Assembly: GCA_964058845.1 (NCBI GenBank)
Contig: CAXKVR010000165.1
Span: 1-21,763 of the forward strand
Source: Carex sylvatica
Taxonomy: Eukaryota; Streptophyta; Magnoliopsida; Poales; Cyperaceae
Direction of reading: 5' to 3'
DNA: 21,763 nt
A program made the position numbers and the translations under genes. The notes under the pieces were generated by a model. The model was given only the letters and a program-made list of their open reading frames with translations, made no database searches and was not told the DNA's origin. The stretch's first letter is position 1. Every line of letters starts with the position of its first letter. This document shows, piece after piece, positions 18,154 to 21,763 of the stretch.

Positions 18154-18285
18154 CTCAGACCATGGCCGTATCACTTTCCTCTTTCTTTTGCATTTGGACC
18201 TCTCAACTTCAGTTTCAGGTGCGTCAACCAAAGCTGACTGCACCTGTCTCTCAATTGGGGCAACTTGACTCCCTTGTTCAGCCAT
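18154..18285 (-). pseudogene. possible first exon of a hAT transposase
   Basis: A 132-nt minus-strand frame starts with ATG and encodes 44 residues ending in a Lys/Arg-rich patch (KCKRKRKVIRPWSE). That pattern resembles the run into the BED zinc finger of plant hAT transposases, where a basic patch is followed by S-x-V-W. A consensus splice donor (CTGAG/GTATGC) comes straight after at 18153. No catalytic region, hAT dimerisation domain or following exon was found in the 1957-bp element. It would be a remnant left by internal deletion. The match is short and unsearched. Confidence 0.4.
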
Positions 18286-19240
18286 TCATAAGGTACCTGA
18301 TATGTATATAGATAAATCAATATATATATAGTAAAAATATTGGTACCTGATATGCCAAATAAAAATATTTATGCTAAAGTTTGTGGTTTGTAAAACTCAG
18401 CTAAAAAAAAAGATCAAATTATAATTTCGTAGAGAGAAGATCAGAAGACGGAACATAAAAAGAGTAAAATGAAACTTTAAAATACAAAACAATAAAAATT
18501 GGTACCTCCAAGTTTTTGAAATATGAATAGAAATATAAACATTTAAGAACAAAAATCATATCTCAAGATGTAACATGCAAACAAAAATATAATTTTTTGG
18601 TTAATCAAAACCAGTTGAGAACGATAAAAAAAAAATGTACCTCAACTTCAGGAAGAATGAAAGTAGAGAAAAGGTTGGTAGAGTCCTCTGAACTGAGACT
18701 CCCTTCGCAATTTATGAAAACCTCCAGTGCAAGCGAAGGAGGTGATCAGGTGAAGTAGCTCTACAGTATAAGTTTTCAAAATAAGAATAAATATCTAAAA
18801 AGTTTTATAAAAAATTATGCATTCATGTAATTTGGATACAAACAAATAAAAATGAATTGCTAATTTTACCATTAATCTGCTCTAAATGGTGTCGAATTTG
18901 AGACTAAAGAGTTTTGATTTTGGCCAATTTGAGAAAAGAGACAAGTTTTGATTTTTTTTTATCCAACTTGGGACTTAGGGCTTGAGTAAATGACGGAAAC
19001 CAGGGATAAAGGGAGAGAGAGAGAGAGTCAATGAGAGATGACCTTTGTGATTTTATTAAGCGCACGCGAGTGCAACGGTGACATCATGCAGAGGTTAGAC
19101 ATGTGGTTCGGCGATTTGATGAAGGTAGTTTGGCGATTAGACACGAGTGAAAAGTCTAGGTTTAGGCTACTCGCGTGCGTCTTGAGCAGGCGTGAAGGAG
19201 AAGGAAGGAAGTGATTTGATCCGATCAGTTATTATTATAA
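18286..19240. other. hAT interior without a clear gene
   Basis: AT-rich sequence. GGTACCTGATATG occurs twice (about 18292 and 18342), and a (GA)n tract lies near 19013-19027. Several GAG/GTAC donor-like points occur on the minus strand (near 18485 and 18635), which could be relics of transposase exons or leader exons, but no protein domain was seen. Confidence 0.4.
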
Positions 19241-19421
19241 TATAACCGGTCGATTCGGTTTAATCGGTTTTGAGAAATTAAAACCAAACCGAATTATTTA
19301 AACCGAACTAATTCATAAAATTAACCGAATTAAACCATTTGAACTGAACAACCGAACCATTTAAACTGAAATTTTTCGGTTCGGTTCAAAACCAATTAAC
19401 CAAACCATATGAACACCCCTA
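19241..19421. repeat. hAT right terminal and subterminal repeats
   Basis: Repeated ACCGAA, AACCGAATT and TTCGGTT words run up to the terminal TGAACACCCCTA. The arm is not a simple inverse of the left one beyond the outer 12 bp; the two arms share word content rather than alignment. Confidence 0.75.
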
Positions 19422-19429
19422 GTGGTACA
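19422..19429. repeat. target site duplication GTGGTACA, right
   Basis: Matches 17457-17464 exactly. Confidence 0.95.
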
Positions 19430-21020
19430 TTTCGTTCCTTTTCTTGGTGAAGGGCGCATATCTTGTGAAGTGTGGGCGGTATCTCTCCTCCCCTATATCT
19501 CACCCACCCTCATTCCTTCCTTGCAGTAGTCTTTGGGGAAGGTCTTGCCCCTACGGTCTTTCTCTTCGGGGTTGAGTTCCGGTATCCTGCCTCCGTGGTG
19601 AGCGTGACCTGGATCGTTCGAAGCCGCCTTCATCTTCTTCCGCTCTGATGTAACCTTCTGCAAAGGCCACAAATTCTCTAAGTGTTCAGACATTCTTTCG
19701 ACATGCATCATACCTTAGGGTGCCAGGGCTGCCTTTACGGAGACCTTTCTTGATCACCGCCACTGTGAATTCTTCGTTCAAGTTTTGAATCTTTAGGGAC
19801 TCCTGAATGAAGCGGTTGACGAACGTCCTAGTTCGTTCCCCAGGTTCTTGTACAACATCTAGTAGCATCTCGCACTTGATCTGGGTGGTTTAATGATAGT
19901 ATATTTTTTCAAAAATGTCTTTGCCAAATGTTTGAACTTTTTTATAGATCCTCGATCAGTTCTATGTACCAATCCCATGCTTCGCCTGATAAGCGCGTGG
20001 TGAAAACTCAACACATGATCGGGTCTGTGGCCCCTAAAAGGCGAAGTCTTTCTTGGAAACTGTGCAGAAAGTTATGGGGATCTTAAGTATCGCCATTACC
20101 TCGGAAGTTTGGGGGTGTAGTTGGGTATTTGAAGTCCGCTATGGATGCTCGATAGATGCATTTATATAGCGGCCCCTCATCGACACTAATAGGCTGGTCA
20201 CGTGACTTGTTTTTTCCAACATCCATCTTAGCCAGCTCTCGGGCTACTCCCTTCCTGACCATATCTCGAATTGCTGCCATGTCTACTGTAGCTTGGGCCT
20301 TTCGAGTAGGGCTACGCCTATGGCGATTCCTGTGAGTGGAGATGGAAGGTTCCCTGTGAGTTTGTCTAGAGCGGGCTGGACTATTATTGGGCATCGAACT
20401 GCCAGTTTTCGACGTACTCCCTTTTGTAGTGTAGCTCTCATAATTGCTTGTCTCCGAGCTATCTCCGCTCCAGTCTTCATCTCCATCATCATCTTCATTT
20501 CCATCTCCTCCTTCATTCCCTTCTCCAGCTTGGACCTCATTTTCATCTATATTCTCCGGTTGTACTTGGTCAAAATTGGGTAGGAGGTTGCAGCCAGGTT
20601 GTCCCTCCCCGGGTTGATCAAGCTTGTTGTTCTCCGTGTTTTTGGGGTTCTCCGATCACGCTGTTACCCTAGGGGGATGTGAACGAGACTGATGTTTCGA
20701 GGCAAGGGGTTGCGAGCCAGGATCTGTATGCGGGGTATATTGCGTTGGAGGGGTGGCGTAGGGATACAGATGAGTATGCGGATAAGGCGGATACGGAGGG
20801 TAAAAATAAGGCGAAACCAGGGCGGTGGACCCTCCTGTAGGTGAGGTCCCGCTGCGAGGTTGCGTACAGCTAATGCAGGCGTCTTGGGTGGCACTTTCAC
20901 CCTTTTAGCACGGTGGCCCGTTGTGCATTCTTATTTGTGGAAATTCTTTTAAAAATTCTCCAAACTTGGATCATTTGTACCCTTTAGGTTGTCCCAGGAT
21001 GCCATGGTTGTTCCTCAAAG
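19430..21020 (-). pseudogene. gag: decayed gag of an older Ty3/gypsy element
   Basis: Minus-strand frames together form a plant Ty3/gypsy gag: a Pro/Tyr-rich N-terminal part (about 20900-20690), an acidic Asp/Glu/Gly stretch (about 20560-20440), then IADFKYPTTPPNFRG, a capsid-like GEAWDWY region, and VQEPGERTRTFVNRF with a following GLRKG (about 19860-19740). In-frame stops lie near 20659, 20082 and 20008 and in the 19930-19480 part, and there is at least one frame change near 19890. No pol is present. The left end is cut by the hAT element. The element cannot make a working gag. The lineage within Ty3/gypsy was not settled. Confidence 0.75.
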
Positions 21021-21305
21021 ATTAGCTGCAGGGTCGACGAGGCCATTAGTTGATTTCCCTATGGCTGGATCAGGGGTGATGACCTTGGGTCCAGTTTGTG
21101 TAGTTAGTAGAATAGCATGGCTGGTGCCGTCTACTTGCTTGTCATCTCCTCTAAAAGGCAAAATGGTGACGCCTGGAGTGGAGCTTTGCACTTGTGCTAT
21201 TCTTTTGTCTTTATGAGCGTTGTCCGAAAGAGTAGTATTGGTCTTGTTAGGTTTGTCCTTCATCTTCGTCATGCTCTTTGGTAAGGCTGGATGCCCCACG
21301 GTGGT
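21021..21305 (-). other. leader of the older Ty3/gypsy element
   Basis: This lies between the LTR edge at 21306 and the gag remnant. On the minus strand TGGGGCATCC (21298-21289), seven nt from the LTR, begins with the TGG expected of a primer binding site; I cannot name the tRNA. A minus-strand frame of 94 codons covers the region but would need a GTG start and has no domain I know. Confidence 0.4.
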
Positions 21306-21763
21306 TGATACGGTTTAACTCCGGAGAACATACCGTATGCTAAAATGAGCTTGGGTCAGGTTCGTCCTGCTCAAAGTCACAGGCCGAGAGATTGTTATGT
21401 CTTGGAGATCAGCAGATGACCTCGAGTCTCAAAAGCCGGATGAAAGCTTTAAAGACGAAGAAAAATCTCGGAAATATTGAACCCTAACATGTGTGGTATT
21501 TTCGAGTATGTGAGTGCGAATATCTCGGCCCATGAATATCGGTGGCCTTAAGCCTTCATAATTGTGGTCTCCAATATGGACTTATTCATTAGCATCTCGG
21601 GTAGGCCTCAAATCGAGCTCCGAAACCCGGCCTTATTTGTGATCCATATTGAAGCTTAAAGGGCTTAGGGAACATAGCCTTATCAGATCGTATAAGATCA
21701 TCCGTGTTACGACCTCAAAAACCTACTGTATAAACTTCAAACTTTGATTTAAGTAGCTCAGTA
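21306..21763 (-). repeat. 5' LTR of the older Ty3/gypsy element (partial)
   Basis: The segment starts TGATACGG on the plus strand, which is the CA end of the LTR on the sense strand, and continues past the window edge. Its first 92 bp match 2074-2165. The other boundary and its target duplication are outside the window. Confidence 0.6.

Larger units (their letters stand above)
17465..19421. mobile_element. hAT-type DNA transposon, non-autonomous
   Basis: The element is 1957 bp, begins TAGGGGTGTTCA and ends with its exact 12-bp inverse, and is flanked by GTGGTACA on both sides. Inside both ends lie many copies of AACCGAAC and its complement CGGTT, subterminal repeats typical of plant hAT elements. 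The interior is AT-rich and has only a short piece of possible transposase, so it should depend on an enzyme supplied in trans. Confidence 0.9.

Noticed and set aside
20293..20672. Plus-strand Ile/Ser/Leu-rich and His/Leu-rich frames
   Set aside because: These are the complement of the acidic Asp/Glu stretch of the gag remnant.
21015..21299. 94-codon minus-strand frame next to the older LTR
   Set aside because: It would start with GTG over the presumed primer site, ends at a stop before gag and has no known domain.

Overview
The window is plant nuclear DNA, most likely from a dicot. It carries one F-box/DUF295 gene and is otherwise built from nested transposable elements: Ty3/gypsy LTR retrotransposons, a CACTA-type element and a hAT element. 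Non-coding parts are AT-rich. No bacterial, organellar, rRNA or tRNA gene was seen.

Layout. 1-363: AT-rich flank. 364-1799 (-): F-box gene, best read as two exons. 2074-2165: end of an old LTR. 2166-3589 and 15609-about 16876: the two arms of a non-autonomous CACTA-like element with palindromic subterminal repeats. 3590-15603 (-): a complete 12,014-bp Athila-type Ty3/gypsy retrotransposon inserted in the CACTA element, with 1465-bp LTRs differing at only 3 positions by eye, the 5-bp target duplication ATGAT, a tRNA-Asp primer binding site, an uninterrupted 1882-codon gag-pol and a separate 444-codon ATHILA-ORF1-like gene. 16877-17330: C/T-rich sequence of unknown origin. 17465-19421: a 1957-bp hAT element with 8-bp target duplication GTGGTACA, sitting in a decayed gag gene (about 17345-21020, -) of an older Ty3/gypsy element. 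The LTR of that element starts at 21306 and runs off the window.

Order of events (inferred): the old Ty3/gypsy element decayed; the CACTA and hAT elements inserted; the Athila-type element arrived last and split a tandem repeat in the CACTA element.

Most unusual signal: the Athila-type element carries about 34 copies of a short palindrome, TACGGNCCGTA, mostly in pairs or foursomes at 20-22 bp spacing. They lie in both LTRs, the 5' leader, the linkers between pol domains, the pol-ORF2 spacer and the 3' region. In coding sequence the motif is read in all three frames, so it looks conserved as nucleic acid rather than as protein. It was not found elsewhere in the window. It may be a binding site or RNA structure serving the element, possibly recognised by its own ORF2 product; that role is a hypothesis.
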